64,000 bases of DNA. It comes from Clytia hemisphaerica. Lineage: Eukaryota; Cnidaria; Hydrozoa; Leptothecata; Clytiidae. Under the pieces are notes generated by a model. The model was not told where the DNA came from. It saw nothing but the letters and a program-made list of their open reading frames with translations, and searched no databases. Below are positions 10,574 through 20,795 of the stretch, piece by piece (the first letter of the stretch is position 1; every line of letters starts with the position of its first letter). Where the stretch lies: contig CACVBU010001011.1 of NCBI GenBank assembly GCA_902728285.1, positions 361,915 to 425,914 on the forward strand, written 5' to 3'. Made by a program: the position numbers and the translations under genes.

Positions 10574-11822
10574 AAGTATTGAAATTGTGGGCTTGATGGA
10601 AAACATGTCTCTCAATGAGCGACCGCAAGCTCAAGAAGCAAATCAAAATGACCCACCACAAGAAGGTGAACAGGCCGAGCCACCACAAGAAGGTGGACCC
10701 GCAGAGCCACCACAAGAAGGTGAACAGGCAGAGCCACCGCAAGAAGGTGGACCCGAAGAGCCACCGCAAGGAGCTGACCTTGCCGAGCCTGAACAGCCAA
10801 TGCAAGCTCAAGAAGCAAACCTGAATGACCCACCACAAGAAGGTGGACAGGCTGGGCCACCGCAAGGAGCTGAACCTGCTGAGCCACCACAAGAACTTAA
10901 CCTTGTTGAGCCACCACAGGAAGCTGGCCCTGTTCAGCCACCAGCTGAGCAACATATGGATGTACTTGTTGACCTTGCTGATCAAGCAGCTGTAATGCTA
11001 CTTCAAAATATTGTGCAACCAGTTCAACACCTAGAGCCACCAGCTGAACCCCAAGCACCACAAGCCCAGCCTCAAGGTCCACCCGCTCAACATCCAGGGC
11101 CACTGTTTCAACACCAAGGACCACCGCCCATAGTGCCAGTAGAGGTTATTCAATTCGTAGAATTCGTGATAGAAGGGGCAATCGAGCGAATCGAAACACC
11201 TGAAGAACGCCGATTCAGAATCTACCGTCGCACGCTTCGACGCATGAAAAAGAAACCGTTAAAGAACAATTATCGTAAAATTCCACAATTTATTGATTTA
11301 CGCCCTCCGCCCGGAAGTCCTTTTGAAGAGATGAGCATGCTTGAACTGAGTGATTTTTTCGACTCGCGTTTCGCGGAATATGATCGTCGGTGTAGACGAA
11401 AAATGCGCTCAGATGATGAGGCGATCTTGAACAACGACGACGTCGAAGAAGCTGCTAACGACGCCGAAGATGCTGCTAACGACGTCGAAAATGCGGCTAA
11501 CGACGTCGAAAATGTGTCCAATGACGACAATTCTCAGGCAGAAGCCGACAATGATTCGAACAACAATGAGGTTATTAACGAGAATGGCAAACGACAACAT
11601 GACGAGGACGAAGAGGACGACGATGATGACGCTAAACGACAACGTGTCGACGACATTCCATCAATCTTTGCTCCCTTGTCGACTGGTTATTACTTGTCGC
11701 CGTACAGCAACGGCGTAGCGAAACGTCATCCACGCGGTGTTGACGACGATATGGTCCGAGCTGCTCGTAAAAGACCAGCTACCGATGACGGTGACTGTGA
11801 CGAAAAACGCCGACGACTTTAA
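10512..11822 (+). CDS. Low-complexity, acidic, probably nuclear protein of unknown function
   Basis: About 436 codons are open; the first ATG in frame is near 10599 (MENMSLNERP). Residues ~50-150 are a tandem array of about ten-residue units of AEPPQEGGP type, encoded by a ~30-nt DNA repeat. A Gln/Pro-rich block follows, then a basic segment RRTLRRMKKKPLKNNYRK near 237. Next comes an acidic run of NDVENAA-type repeats, and the C-terminus has several KR-rich clusters (KRQRVDD, ARKRP, EKRRRL) that look like nuclear localisation signals. I recognise no enzyme or fold. A gene is favoured by a sustained frame through both repeat and non-repeat parts. No introns are seen. Confidence 0.55.
   Translation: MDFISAFHSLSTNHLEFPSDESIEIVGLMENMSLNERPQAQEANQNDPPQEGEQAEPPQEGGPAEPPQEGEQAEPPQEGGPEEPPQGADLAEPEQPMQAQEANLNDPPQEGGQAGPPQGAEPAEPPQELNLVEPPQEAGPVQPPAEQHMDVLVDLADQAAVMLLQNIVQPVQHLEPPAEPQAPQAQPQGPPAQHPGPLFQHQGPPPIVPVEVIQFVEFVIEGAIERIETPEERRFRIYRRTLRRMKKKPLKNNYRKIPQFIDLRPPPGSPFEEMSMLELSDFFDSRFAEYDRRCRRKMRSDDEAILNNDDVEEAANDAEDAANDVENAANDVENVSNDDNSQAEADNDSNNNEVINENGKRQHDEDEEDDDDDAKRQRVDDIPSIFAPLSTGYYLSPYSNGVAKRHPRGVDDDMVRAARKRPATDDGDCDEKRRRL
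10650..10945 (+). repeat. 30-bp coding minisatellite (PPQEG repeats)
   Basis: About nine to ten degenerate copies of GAGCCACCACAAGAAGGTGG encode Pro-Pro-Gln-Glu-Gly. Several unrelated frames are open through it on both strands because of the period. Confidence 0.8.
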
Positions 11823-12325
11823 GTCGGTGATAAGGTGTGTGACGTGTGTGACGTGTTATAGGAATGACGGAAGATCGAACATACAACATCATTTGAGATT
11901 TTATCCAAATCGGCTCATCTCTACTAACATCTAGGGGAAGCTGCAATAATGACGTCATTCCTTTCAATATCTACTGGGTTGCTTACACAACATCTCATGC
12001 AAAATTTCAATCGTATACACAACATCCTACGCACGACACTCGACACACACCAAATATTGCCAATCTGATAATAACAAACCATCAATTCTTCAAAGACATT
12101 TAAAACAAATTTCAATTGTCAACTCCATCACTGTACAATTATAAACGTATTTTAAAAATCATAGAAAAATAGAATGTCTAACTATATAATATACAGAGTC
12201 TCTTCATTCCTTCTGACCAAATGTTTAAGGGTCCTTGGGAATCAGAAAAATTCAGTAATGTGTATGAATAAAAGCAAGTCTGAAATTATGGATGATAAAA
12301 ATCTGACATATGTTTTTCTTATTAA

Positions 12326-12485
12326 CAGTTGACGTTCTCTAATTCGATTTTCGCTCCATTATTCGATATGCTCCATTATTCGATAATATTAAAAGTCACC
12401 GTCAATAAGAATGACTCAAAAAACGACGATCTAATATTCGATATGCTCCCTTATTCAATGAATTTTCAACTCTCCTTTGAAAATC
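12326..12485. mobile_element. Decayed pogo/Tigger-like MITE (CAGTTGAC family)
   Basis: Left end CAGTTGACGTTCTCTAATTC is recognisable, with internal TTATTCGATATGCTCC blocks. The right inverted end is lost. Confidence 0.5.
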
Positions 12486-12814
12486 CATAATATTCTCTCC
12501 ATAATACTTAAAATGTTGTAGTAGTTTACTTAGAAGTCGTTGTATTTTTTTTTTTTTACATTGAACTCTAACTTAAAAACGTATTCCGACTATAAATTTG
12601 AATATAAATAAAACCATATATAAAACCCTCCTATAACAATCATATAACTCCGGAGGCTTTCCCGGCACGCTATAAAATAAATCTATTTTTTTTATAAAAA
12701 AATATACGATTAGTCTAGTCCATTTTAGACAAATTCTAGATATATGTGAAGTTCCTATTTTTTTCCATAAATATTTCAATGTTGTCAATTTCATTTTGTT
12801 GTAATAATGCTCTT

Positions 12815-12944
12815 TTATTGTAATCCCCGTAAACAGAGGATTGCCGATCTCAGTAATTCGAACGACAACTTTGCGTTTACCCATTGTCCCATTACTGATC
12901 TTTCAATGTCTCTTTTTTCCAAGAGTTTATTTATAAGCACTGTA
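12815..12944 (-). pseudogene. Displaced C-terminal coding tail of the R2-like element
   Basis: If the DNA element at 12955-13440 and one copy of its 10-bp duplication are removed, the endonuclease frame continues without a shift into this segment. It runs about 43 codons to a TAA at 12815-12817. The tail is basic and ends in the pattern LSFELLRSAILCLRG, which matches what I recall of the conserved end of this retroelement group in invertebrates. Confidence 0.7.
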
Positions 12945-12954
12945 ATGGCTTTTG

Positions 12955-13440
12955 TAGACTAGTAAACTAGTCGTTGAAAACAGACCCATACACAAAAAAT
13001 CAAGCTCCAAATAAAAAGAATCGAAGGGGTGAAGTTGAAGTTGCGTCTCTTTTCTGAATTTCAACGACTAGAAGCTACTTCCCTCAAAAAACGTTGTTTA
13101 ATTTTACAACTTTTTTAGGTTTTTAAGAATCCATCCAACTTTTTTGACTAAATAATATTTCATAGTAACATTGAACATGGGAACATATAAATAAATGAGT
13201 ATTTCTAATAACTCAATAAACAGAAAGAAAAATAAATGCAATCCCGCACCGGTCAGACATACAGAAATCTGTATGTCTCTCCTTACGATTTTAGGTGAAG
13301 AAAAAAGGCGTTGGAAGAAGCTTCTAGTCGGTTATTTTCCTTTTCTCTCATGCGCGCTGAATATTTAATTAGTGTTTACATTATTTGATTGACAGTTTTA
13401 TTATAAGGTTATAAGTAATAACCGACTAGTTTACTAGTCT
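12955..13440. mobile_element. TIR element with 10-bp TSD (Mutator-like) inside the retroelement ORF
   Basis: Ends TAGACTAGTAAACTAGTCG and its inverse are themselves near-palindromic. The flanks ATGGCTTTTG (12945-12954 and 13441-13450) are a perfect 10-bp direct duplication. It is 486 bp with no coding content. The duplication length fits Mutator-like elements, which is an inference. Confidence 0.82.
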
Positions 13441-15623
13441 ATGGCTTTTGAAGTTTCGTGCCCGAAACCTCCATACGGAGTAAAAACTAGTGGTGTGAAT
13501 GAGCCGTGCTCAACTTCGACTACCCGCCTTCCATAACTTCTCTTCTTCTCTTTTTCGTTGGCTCGAAAGACTTTGTCTAGGTCCCTGTTAACGTGAGTCG
13601 GTGTAAATGGATTGAAAATCCTTACGTCAAAGAATGCACGTTCTCCGCGTTGCCAAAAACCTCGAACACTCAAGTTGAGTCTTGCCTCATCGCTTGTAAT
13701 TCCCGTCAACTGCTCGCCTGTGAGCTCCTGAAGGTGAGGTTCGACCTCAACATCTTTGGAAATCCCTCTAGCGAGCTCTGCTATTAGATCTCGAACACCA
13801 TTATGGCTTGCAATTATGTACCCCCCTTTGGGGCAAGACAGGGCATGGTCGACGTCAAATGGTTTACCACAAGCGCATATAGTTGGCAGGAACTTGTGTA
13901 GCCATCTGTACCTCAAGGCGATTGCGTCGTGAAACTCACGTTTATTGAGAACCGTGTTCTCAGATTTTGATGGCATGAACATGAGCCAACTTGATGCTGC
14001 TTTGAGAGATGCCAGTTCGACGGATCGCTGCTCTCTTCTACTCATTGACTGTTTGAGTTGTTCCAATAACAACTTTTTCCTCTTTTGGTTCTCCTTGTGA
14101 ATCAGCTCTTTCGTCTTCTTTAGCAGGATGATGTTAACATCAAAGTCGTGTATTTGGTGGTGGATGTTTTGGATGCTTTGTGATGTTAAGCTTCTTGAAT
14201 TTTCGTATTCATGAACGCACGTGACTGAGAATATCGGCAGTCCTAAACCTCCAAGTTTTGGTGAAAGACTTATTAGCTTACGCTCATTTTCAGTCAAATT
14301 TTTCCCCAACATCATGGGCAGCAGATTTTGGTCGATTATTTGGTCCAGCAACTTTAATTCGTTTGTGAAGTCAGGGATAACTCGTAGGAAGTAGTTGAGT
14401 TTGTGTACCCACCCATGTGTGAAGCACGAATACACTGCTTGAGGTTCAGCTTTTGCGATCTCTGACAAGGTGTTTATTTCAGAGATCCATTTCTCGACCA
14501 GTTCTCTCTTGTATGCATGAATCCCTTCTTGATTGCCGATGAAGCCTCCCAGATATCTTTTACCAGATGAGGTGATCTTTAGATTGGTGTCTGCAAACAT
14601 CACTTTGGCTTCCTCCAGCTTTTCGTCTTTCACCACCAACCATGATTTGGAAGCCTTCGGAAAGTATCCAAACAATGGACCTGTTTGTTCAATCCTGGCC
14701 CACCATTTCTGAAGACTGGGAAGAGAACCAGCACCACAAAGATCGTCTGCGAAAGCTGCTTGTTTGGTATCACTATCGTCTACGATGAGTTGGAGCATCG
14801 GAACAACTCCTATAGCATAGGATGGCATAGCTAACGGGTCGCCTTGTGTTGTGCCTTCTGCAGACGAGATTTCTTGATTGATGCCCGAAATGAATAATCT
14901 TGATGAAGTACGGTAGCAATTCTTTACGTACGTCGACATCGGTGGGCAGATATACTTGATGTTGTGAAGCAATACTTTTCGATTCAGTGAATTGAATGCG
15001 TTTTCTGCATCAACGAGGAGTATTGCATCAGTTTCTTGCTCCTCAAAGATATCTTTCATGATATGTACTGCTGCTTCACTGCCTGCCGGTAGTCCTGCAC
15101 ACAATTGTAGGGAACCTGCACTGTTGAGAATGTCCGGTTTAATGGTGTTGATGACGACTTTCCCAACTATTCTTCGTAGAACTTCTCCAATACCAATCGG
15201 ACGGACACCGGGATCTTTGTCAAGTGGAATAAGCCTGCACGAGGTGAATGCTTCCAAACTGCGATCTTCCTGATCAAGTTGTGTCACACAAAGGATTTTC
15301 GTCATTTCAGCAATGCTTTTCCGTAGCTCGGTTCCAGCTCGGCCAAAACTTTTGGACACAAGAATTCTTCTCCATCCATCTGCGTTCATTCCGGATGGAC
15401 CAGCTGCTCCTTTGGTTTTTATTGCAGATGCAGCGATTTTTGATTCATCTATACTTTCGAAGATGACTGGATCACAAAATGGTACTTCACCAGTCAGGAG
15501 TGCTGATTCATCTGGTTCTGCTCCTTTCGGATGTTTTTGGAGCAGCTCTTGAAGCGTGGAGTTGGTTAGATTCAGCACACCCTTCGAAGATTCATCATCA
15601 AGCAATCGTAGGGCTGCTTTCAC
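13434..15623 (-). CDS. Retroelement reverse transcriptase with Cys-His and endonuclease-like C-terminus
   Basis: A frame of 729 codons from the first Met. The reverse transcriptase shows RPIGIGEVLRRIVGK near residue 142, the catalytic aspartate in LLVDAENAFNSL near 204, GTTQGDPLAMPSYA near 260 and AFADDL near 288. The C-terminal third carries CACGKPFDVDHALSC near 583, a CCHC-type cluster, and then FFDVRIFNP near 664 and EVEHGSFTPLVF near 707. This is the order seen in elements with a restriction-like endonuclease rather than an APE nuclease. The last few residues and the stop come from the inserted TIR element. The frame also continues upstream beyond a single TAA at 15657-15659 into the zinc-finger segment. 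R2/Hero/NeSL-type assignment is an inference. Confidence 0.8.
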   Translation of the reverse strand: MKAALRLLDDESSKGVLNLTNSTLQELLQKHPKGAEPDESALLTGEVPFCDPVIFESIDESKIAASAIKTKGAAGPSGMNADGWRRILVSKSFGRAGTELRKSIAEMTKILCVTQLDQEDRSLEAFTSCRLIPLDKDPGVRPIGIGEVLRRIVGKVVINTIKPDILNSAGSLQLCAGLPAGSEAAVHIMKDIFEEQETDAILLVDAENAFNSLNRKVLLHNIKYICPPMSTYVKNCYRTSSRLFISGINQEISSAEGTTQGDPLAMPSYAIGVVPMLQLIVDDSDTKQAAFADDLCGAGSLPSLQKWWARIEQTGPLFGYFPKASKSWLVVKDEKLEEAKVMFADTNLKITSSGKRYLGGFIGNQEGIHAYKRELVEKWISEINTLSEIAKAEPQAVYSCFTHGWVHKLNYFLRVIPDFTNELKLLDQIIDQNLLPMMLGKNLTENERKLISLSPKLGGLGLPIFSVTCVHEYENSRSLTSQSIQNIHHQIHDFDVNIILLKKTKELIHKENQKRKKLLLEQLKQSMSRREQRSVELASLKAASSWLMFMPSKSENTVLNKREFHDAIALRYRWLHKFLPTICACGKPFDVDHALSCPKGGYIIASHNGVRDLIAELARGISKDVEVEPHLQELTGEQLTGITSDEARLNLSVRGFWQRGERAFFDVRIFNPFTPTHVNRDLDKVFRANEKEKKRSYGRRVVEVEHGSFTPLVFTPYGGFGHETSKAID

Positions 15624-15656
15624 ATTTCCAGATAAGATAAACTTTGCAAATCTTTT

Positions 15657-16400
15657 TTATTTCGATTCAGCGCTGGTCTTCATACAGTTTTTCTTCAGAA
15701 TCGACTGGATGGTTCTTGCCTCTCGAAGAAGTGAGTCAAAGTCACCTTGTGTCCAGAGCGTTATCCGTCTTTTTAGGCATTCAGAATTTCGTTTCGCAGA
15801 TGATATGTAGCATGGCTTTTGGAGAAGAAGATAAGGCATTACCATAACGGCCTTGAGCGAAATTGGTTTCAGATGCTTGTTGTTGCTGTTCCATGCATCG
15901 ATCAAACGCGTCAGTTCTTTGATGTATTCTTTGCCAACTGCTCCTGATGGTACGTGAAACATGTTGGGTCGCCAATATACTATCTCTTCGTACGCCGCAG
16001 ATATGATTTGTTGGATATCAGCTGTTGTGTGATCAGCCCAAACCTTGATTTGTTGACTTGGACTTTGTGACGTCGCATTTTCTACAGTTGTTGACAGCAC
16101 TGTGGGGACTTCCTTCAGTTTTTGTTTTGTGTGAGAATTTTTATGATTTGATCTCCCACCCTTTGTTGTAAAGCTTTTCGGGCAATGTCTGCATGGAAAT
16201 GTTTTATCCTGTCCCGGTAGAGGCTGAGAGTCGGGTATTGTTAATTTTTCTTCATTTGGAGCAGCTTCATTGATCTGCTTGGAGCCATTTGGAGCGAGGT
16301 GAAGGAAAGATTCTCCCTTTTTGATGTTATTGAAACTGAACATCGGAACTTTTGGTTGGTTGCAAGTTGTTCTTCTCTTCTTTTCCTCTGTAAGAATCAC
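15657..16400 (-). CDS. Retroelement N-terminal segment with C2H2 zinc finger
   Basis: 247 codons in the same frame as the downstream reverse transcriptase, from which one TAA separates them. A C2H2 finger of CRHCPKSFTTKGGRSNHKNSH form lies near residues 70-92. A helical region follows with WADHTTADIQQIISAAYEEI. In R2-type elements such N-terminal fingers bind the target or the element's nucleic acid. Because both frames are otherwise clean, the stop is probably a recent nonsense change. Confidence 0.7.
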   Translation of the reverse strand: MILTEEKKRRTTCNQPKVPMFSFNNIKKGESFLHLAPNGSKQINEAAPNEEKLTIPDSQPLPGQDKTFPCRHCPKSFTTKGGRSNHKNSHTKQKLKEVPTVLSTTVENATSQSPSQQIKVWADHTTADIQQIISAAYEEIVYWRPNMFHVPSGAVGKEYIKELTRLIDAWNSNNKHLKPISLKAVMVMPYLLLQKPCYISSAKRNSECLKRRITLWTQGDFDSLLREARTIQSILKKNCMKTSAESK

Positions 16401-16521
16401 ATCATCTTTTTCACATCCTGTTGCCGTGATCTCTTAGGCAATCTAGATCGTTTTACACAACTTTCTCCGCAGAGAAGAAGTGGGAAAAGTAACACTTATT
16501 GGTCTTATATGGTGTATTCTA

Positions 16522-17013
16522 CAGCCAATTCGATTGACTTCCAAATTTGCCATACTCACCAACTTTGCCAAATCTACAATTTCAATGTCAAAAGATCACA
16601 GCTTCATGGCAAATTTGTACATCGCTACGTCACCATTATGATTTCCGTTTTGTGATGCTTAGTCAGCAGTTTTCTGTCGCCGTTTGTAAAGCGAACGATT
16701 TTTTAACCAATCAAATTGCCGATCGGCATTGTTTTGCTTTAGCATTGGAAGGTCTTCTATTTTTCAAAATCTTTGGCAAAAGTGGCAAAATTGGAGCGAA
16801 AAGAACACAGGCCTCGTGGGAACAGTGTTTTGTATGGAGACGTATGGAGGTAAGTTCCAAAAATGCCAAGAATGCCAGATTCACCACATCTTTTTTATTT
16901 GACATTTATGGCACTCAAATTTTGCCACATTTGCCAAATTTTTGTCAATCGAATGCAAAATAATTGGGAATCAGGGCAAAAATGGCATATTTTGAAGTCA
17001 ATCGAATTGGCTG
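16522..17013. mobile_element. TIR element rich in TTTGCCA motifs, 3-bp CTA flanks
   Basis: Inverted ends CAGCCAATTCGATTGACTTC are perfect over 20 bp and imperfect beyond. CTA flanks both ends. At least ten copies of TTTGCCA or TGGCAAA in both orientations lie inside, like transposase subterminal sites. There is no transposase frame. Confidence 0.75.
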
Positions 17014-17749
17014 CTAGATTCTTCACTCGTTCGGCGAGACGCGTCTACCTCCTTGCTACAGAGGATTTTTCTTCGGGCTTAATATTCGAGCCTGTCAGTC
17101 CAACCGACCTTCTGCACCCTCGACTGCGGGCGTCTTTTCTTCGAGGTTCAGTTCGTTCTCACACTTCTGCTACCTTGACTGCGGTAGTCTTTTCTTCAGG
17201 GTTTTCCGACCTTATCTAGCACCAAGACCTGGTTACTTCTGAAGATGGGTTGAATGATACGGCGAGACGTTTTCTTCTTATCTTTAGGTATATGTTTGCT
17301 TTTAATTTCCGCTTTTTCCGTCTTCACGGCAGAAATTTCTTCCTTCTACCTTCCGGATCGCCAGACACGTCCGTCCGCCATCTTTCTTAACCGCCTACAT
17401 GTCGTCGGAATGCGACGTCACTCAACAAAACGACTGTACATAGATTATAGAATTCCTCGCAAGTTAATTTATAGTGATTTCTCAAAACGCTCCAACCATG
17501 GGCTTACTGTTTCAAGTGCCTAGATCATCGACATAGAAAACAGCGACTATTGCATTTAATCCTACAGTGTTTAAATGATCAAACTTATGTATTTTTTTGA
17601 AAATTCCATCGGTCATGCAGAGAATTGATTTCATAATTTTTACAACAGTCTGGTATTTTTATGTTTGAGATTTAAATGAAAATGGTTTTAACGGACAAAT
17701 CGAGTAGTTTAGAATCCAAAAAAGTTGTAGGTATTCAAACAGAATTCTG

Positions 17750-18125
17750 AAGCAAGTAGACCTATGTGGAATTTGGTCCGGTTAGACTAGATACTAATCT
17801 CTCTTTCTTGTTTCTTGGAAAAAGGAGGGGACGAATGAGCGCCCTGGGAATACATCCTGGTTAGGATCCTCAGAATTTTAAAGCAAGTAGACCTATGTGG
17901 ATTTTTGCCCGTTCGACTAGATACACATATTTTTCCCGTTAATTGGGAAAGAAAACGAACGAATAAACTCCCTGTGGGTACAGCCTGGATAGTCTTCTCA
18001 GAATTTTGAGGAAAGTAGACCTGTAAGAATTTTTGTCTCATTAGACTAGTTACTAATCTCTTTTATGTTACCTGGGAAAGGGAGGAACGAATAAAATCCC
18101 TGTGGGTACAGCCTTGATACCAATC
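17750..18125. repeat. Tandem repeat, three ~122-bp units
   Basis: Each unit contains AAGTAGACCTATGTGGA-type and TTAGACTAGATACTAATCTC-type blocks, then GGGAAAG..GGACGAAT and CCTGTGGGTACAGCCT. The third unit runs directly into the polypyrimidine tract of the exon at 18149. Confidence 0.8.
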
Positions 18126-18148
18126 TCACTTTCTCCTTACTTTTTCAG

Positions 18149-18298
18149 AGGTTCCGCGAGGAGCAGTTGGCGAAAGAGGAGGCGATGAAGAACCACCTGA
18201 TGAGACGTTTCAACCAACCGTCGAACATTTTGATGCCTGGCACAATCGCTCCTTTGTACGCCCAACAAGACTGTGTAGAATTGATGACCCTGGAAAAG
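18149..18298 (+). CDS. Orphan internal exon, gene not recognised
   Basis: A strong acceptor (pyrimidine tract then TTTTTCAG) and a donor (AAAAG|GTACGC) frame 150 nt, open over 50 codons. It begins RFREEQLAKEEAMKNHL, a charged helix, and includes the stretch PGTIAPLYAQQDCVELM; the last three residues are LEK. Codon use looks coding. It ends in phase 0 in this frame, so it could splice to the KCNQ common exon at 34733, but it could equally belong to another gene with exons outside what I can recognise. Confidence 0.55.
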
Positions 18299-18359
18299 GT
18301 ACGCTCTTTGTTTACTATTACATATGAAAATATCTCTTTGTGTTCCATGGTATTGTCTA

Positions 18360-18420
18360 AAATTTCGTTCGTTCATTCGTTCATTCGTTCATTTGTTCAT
18401 TTTTTGGTTCGTTCTTTTAA
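18360..18420. repeat. GTTCATTC microsatellite
   Basis: Short run of (G/A)TTCGTTC units. A similar GAATGAAC run lies at 34263-34290 on the same strand in inverse. Confidence 0.7.
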
Positions 18421-18589
18421 CTGTATAGTTTGATACACGCTAGATTTTGTTTTGAAACCTGACCTCAGAAAATATCGGATAAAATAAGTAAAAAAGTTCA
18501 GACAACACCATCCAGATATGGTTTTTTCAATATTCAATTTCTCTGACTGGCCTTATTTTCTACCAATAGAATCGCGTTATTTCATTTTG

Positions 18590-18722
18590 TCTTAGATCTA
18601 GGGCAATCTAAGTCTTTCGATTATTTTCATTGGATCCACGGCTTCGAAATATCGAAAGGAACGGGGATCCGAACCACTCTATCATCGCTCACTTTTTATT
18701 TGAGCTATACGCGAGGCCGTTA
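18590..18722 (-). repeat. Possible tRNA-derived SINE
   Basis: On the minus strand TAGCTCAAAT resembles a Pol III A box, and about 33 nt later GGTTCGGATCC is a near-consensus B box. The spacing is shorter than in a tRNA, and no A-tail or duplication was seen. Tentative. Confidence 0.3.
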
Positions 18723-18729
18723 TTAAAAC

Positions 18730-20625
18730 ATCAGAATATTCATGGAATGTGCCTCATCATCAGATAGAATATCATTCTCTCATTGAAAAAGATTTCTGCA
18801 GACAGATATTAAACAGAATGTACTTCATACGAAAATAACCGATTGATTCATCTCACATACATTTAATCTTTGATACCATCTGGTTATCTTTTCCACCTAC
18901 GTCACTCCTCTCTCTATTGTGTTTATGCTTAACTTTTAATACTTGGAATTTTTCAATCCAAAACTGGTCTATTTTTCTGCTTGTAAGTTGCAAACCTCGT
19001 TCCCGTGTATCCCATGCTTTACTTACGTTGTTGATTAGACTGGAGTCGTTTATAACGCGTGTAATACAGTAGTATAGGCGTTATATGATAATACGATTAT
19101 TGTTACGGGATCCCTCCATTACTTTTTGCTTTATTTCTACTATATCTGAATTAGTCGTCTAGCTTGCTAGACTAGTTGTTGATGGACGCCAGTGAATATT
19201 TTCTGGCGCTATCAATAAGCATCAATAAGCCGATAATACGCAGGGAACGGTTGGGTCGATCCTTTCTTCGACTACGCCGAAGTTATGGGATGGTACCACT
19301 CCTTTCTCATTTGATTTCCCAATAAACTTTACTCTTGCCTCTCCTATTTGAATACTTAGGTGTAGGAATACTATTCTTCAAGACGCGACTCATGGGGGTG
19401 AGCACTCGCAAACTTGTGTACCGCAACCGAAGCATAGTCAATATAAAAAAAGAATACGGTCTGTAAATCAGGTTTTTTGAATTTTCTCTGCTCATTGTGT
19501 TGATCACATGATCAATTAAATTGGGGAAGTCCGTTGTAGTGGAATTGGAATGTGACGTCACTCAGCAAAACGACTGTAGATTGGCCGATCAATATAAAAC
19601 AAAATAGAAAGAAATTCAAACATTATGCTTGCGTTCCTTGATCAACTAACTACCTGACATCGGCTGAAGGTTTTACGTCTAGACTACAATCAGTCTTTTC
19701 TGTAATAATTTTCACAGACAAAGATAAAAACTCCTTAAAGCAACTTAAGGTAATTGATGCAAATGAAATTAGAATTTCAAAGATGTCAGACACTTTTATT
19801 TATCTGGAATTATGACGATCCTTGATAGTGTTCCAAAAAGAGTAAGGATTATCATTTCAGAAATTAGATCAATGTTTTGGGTTTATCTTTGTGAAAGAAG
19901 GAAATTAAAATATCCCTTTGATTATTAAAAGTATTAAAGAAAAATTGCTGACATTTTCAAAAGCTGGACTAGCAATTCAAAAAGTGTTGTAACTTTATAA
20001 GAATATGTTTTATTAAGTGCAAAATTTTATGAGCACCCACCCATAAAAGCACCCATGTTAAATTCAACAAATTTTTTATCAGTCAATATGTTTTTGGAAA
20101 TATATTAATTTCTGTTGTCGCCAAATTCTTATTCGATCCAGAGATAAGCGATCTTGGATATAATTTTCAATCCTACTACTAGTCTAAATAAAAACTTTCT
20201 CTGATCTTATATTGACCATGAGCTTTCAACTTTTAAGCTTTCTGATTGGATAAAAAATCCAAAACAATCCCGATTTTGACGTTTTGAAAGACAAAATTTA
20301 TAAATCCAAGAAAACTGGAGAGTTACTGTCATTGGACTAAAGTGAGATCAAACAGCAGAAAATAAAATATAACAAATGTTTTTTTGCACAATTGAATTGA
20401 ATGGGATTAGATACTATGAAGGCTTTTTGGTTGTTTTTAGTTAGGGATTTTTGCCCTGTAGAACTGTATCCACTCAGTACCTAAAGTAAATGCATAATCC
20501 TAAAAACCCAAGAGGATCAAAGGTTTCAATTCTAAAGGGTTCTATCCTCTGATATGGTAAAACCTCCTAGAGGTCTTGAAATAATCAAGATCCTTGATCA
20601 AGTAATGCTACAGTGTCTTTTGTGG
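18730..20625. other. Non-coding stretch, nothing recognised
   Basis: AT-rich sequence with no supported exons or clean element ends. Confidence 0.4.
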
Positions 20626-20629
20626 AATA

Positions 20630-20795
20630 CAGTTGACTCTCTCTCTAATTCGATCTTCAAGGGGGACCAAGAATTTTCTTCCAATTAGAGAATAGCTTGA
20701 ATATTAGAGAGTACTTTATACGCATTTCCAGTTAAGAGGACCAATATGTTAAGTTCGAATTACAGAGAGAGACTCGAATTAGAGAGAGTTAACTG
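20630..20795. mobile_element. pogo/Tigger-like MITE (CAGTTGAC family), TA flanks
   Basis: Ends CAGTTGACTCTCTCTCTAAT and an inverse ending GTTAACTG, flanked by TA. TA duplication plus CAGTTGAC ends matches pogo-type MITEs such as mammalian MER2. Confidence 0.7.

Larger units (their letters stand above)
12545..17270 (-). mobile_element. R2-like non-LTR retrotransposon with two nested DNA elements
   Basis: A minus-strand retroelement. The body has a C2H2 finger (upstream frame), reverse transcriptase, a Cys-His cluster and an endonuclease-like C-terminus. Its 3' A-tail is the T run at 12547-12559. The 5' leader probably continues to about 17270, where short repeats around ACTGCGG..GTCTTTTCTTC occur on the plus strand; that limit is inferred. 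A TIR element (12955-13440) interrupts the 3' coding end and another (16522-17013) sits in the presumed leader. One in-frame stop splits the coding frame. Confidence 0.75.

Noticed and set aside
10536-11124. Several minus-strand and alternate-frame ORFs over the PPQEG array
   Set aside because: Shadows of a 30-bp coding repeat; leucine/tryptophan or glutamine-rich by frame only.
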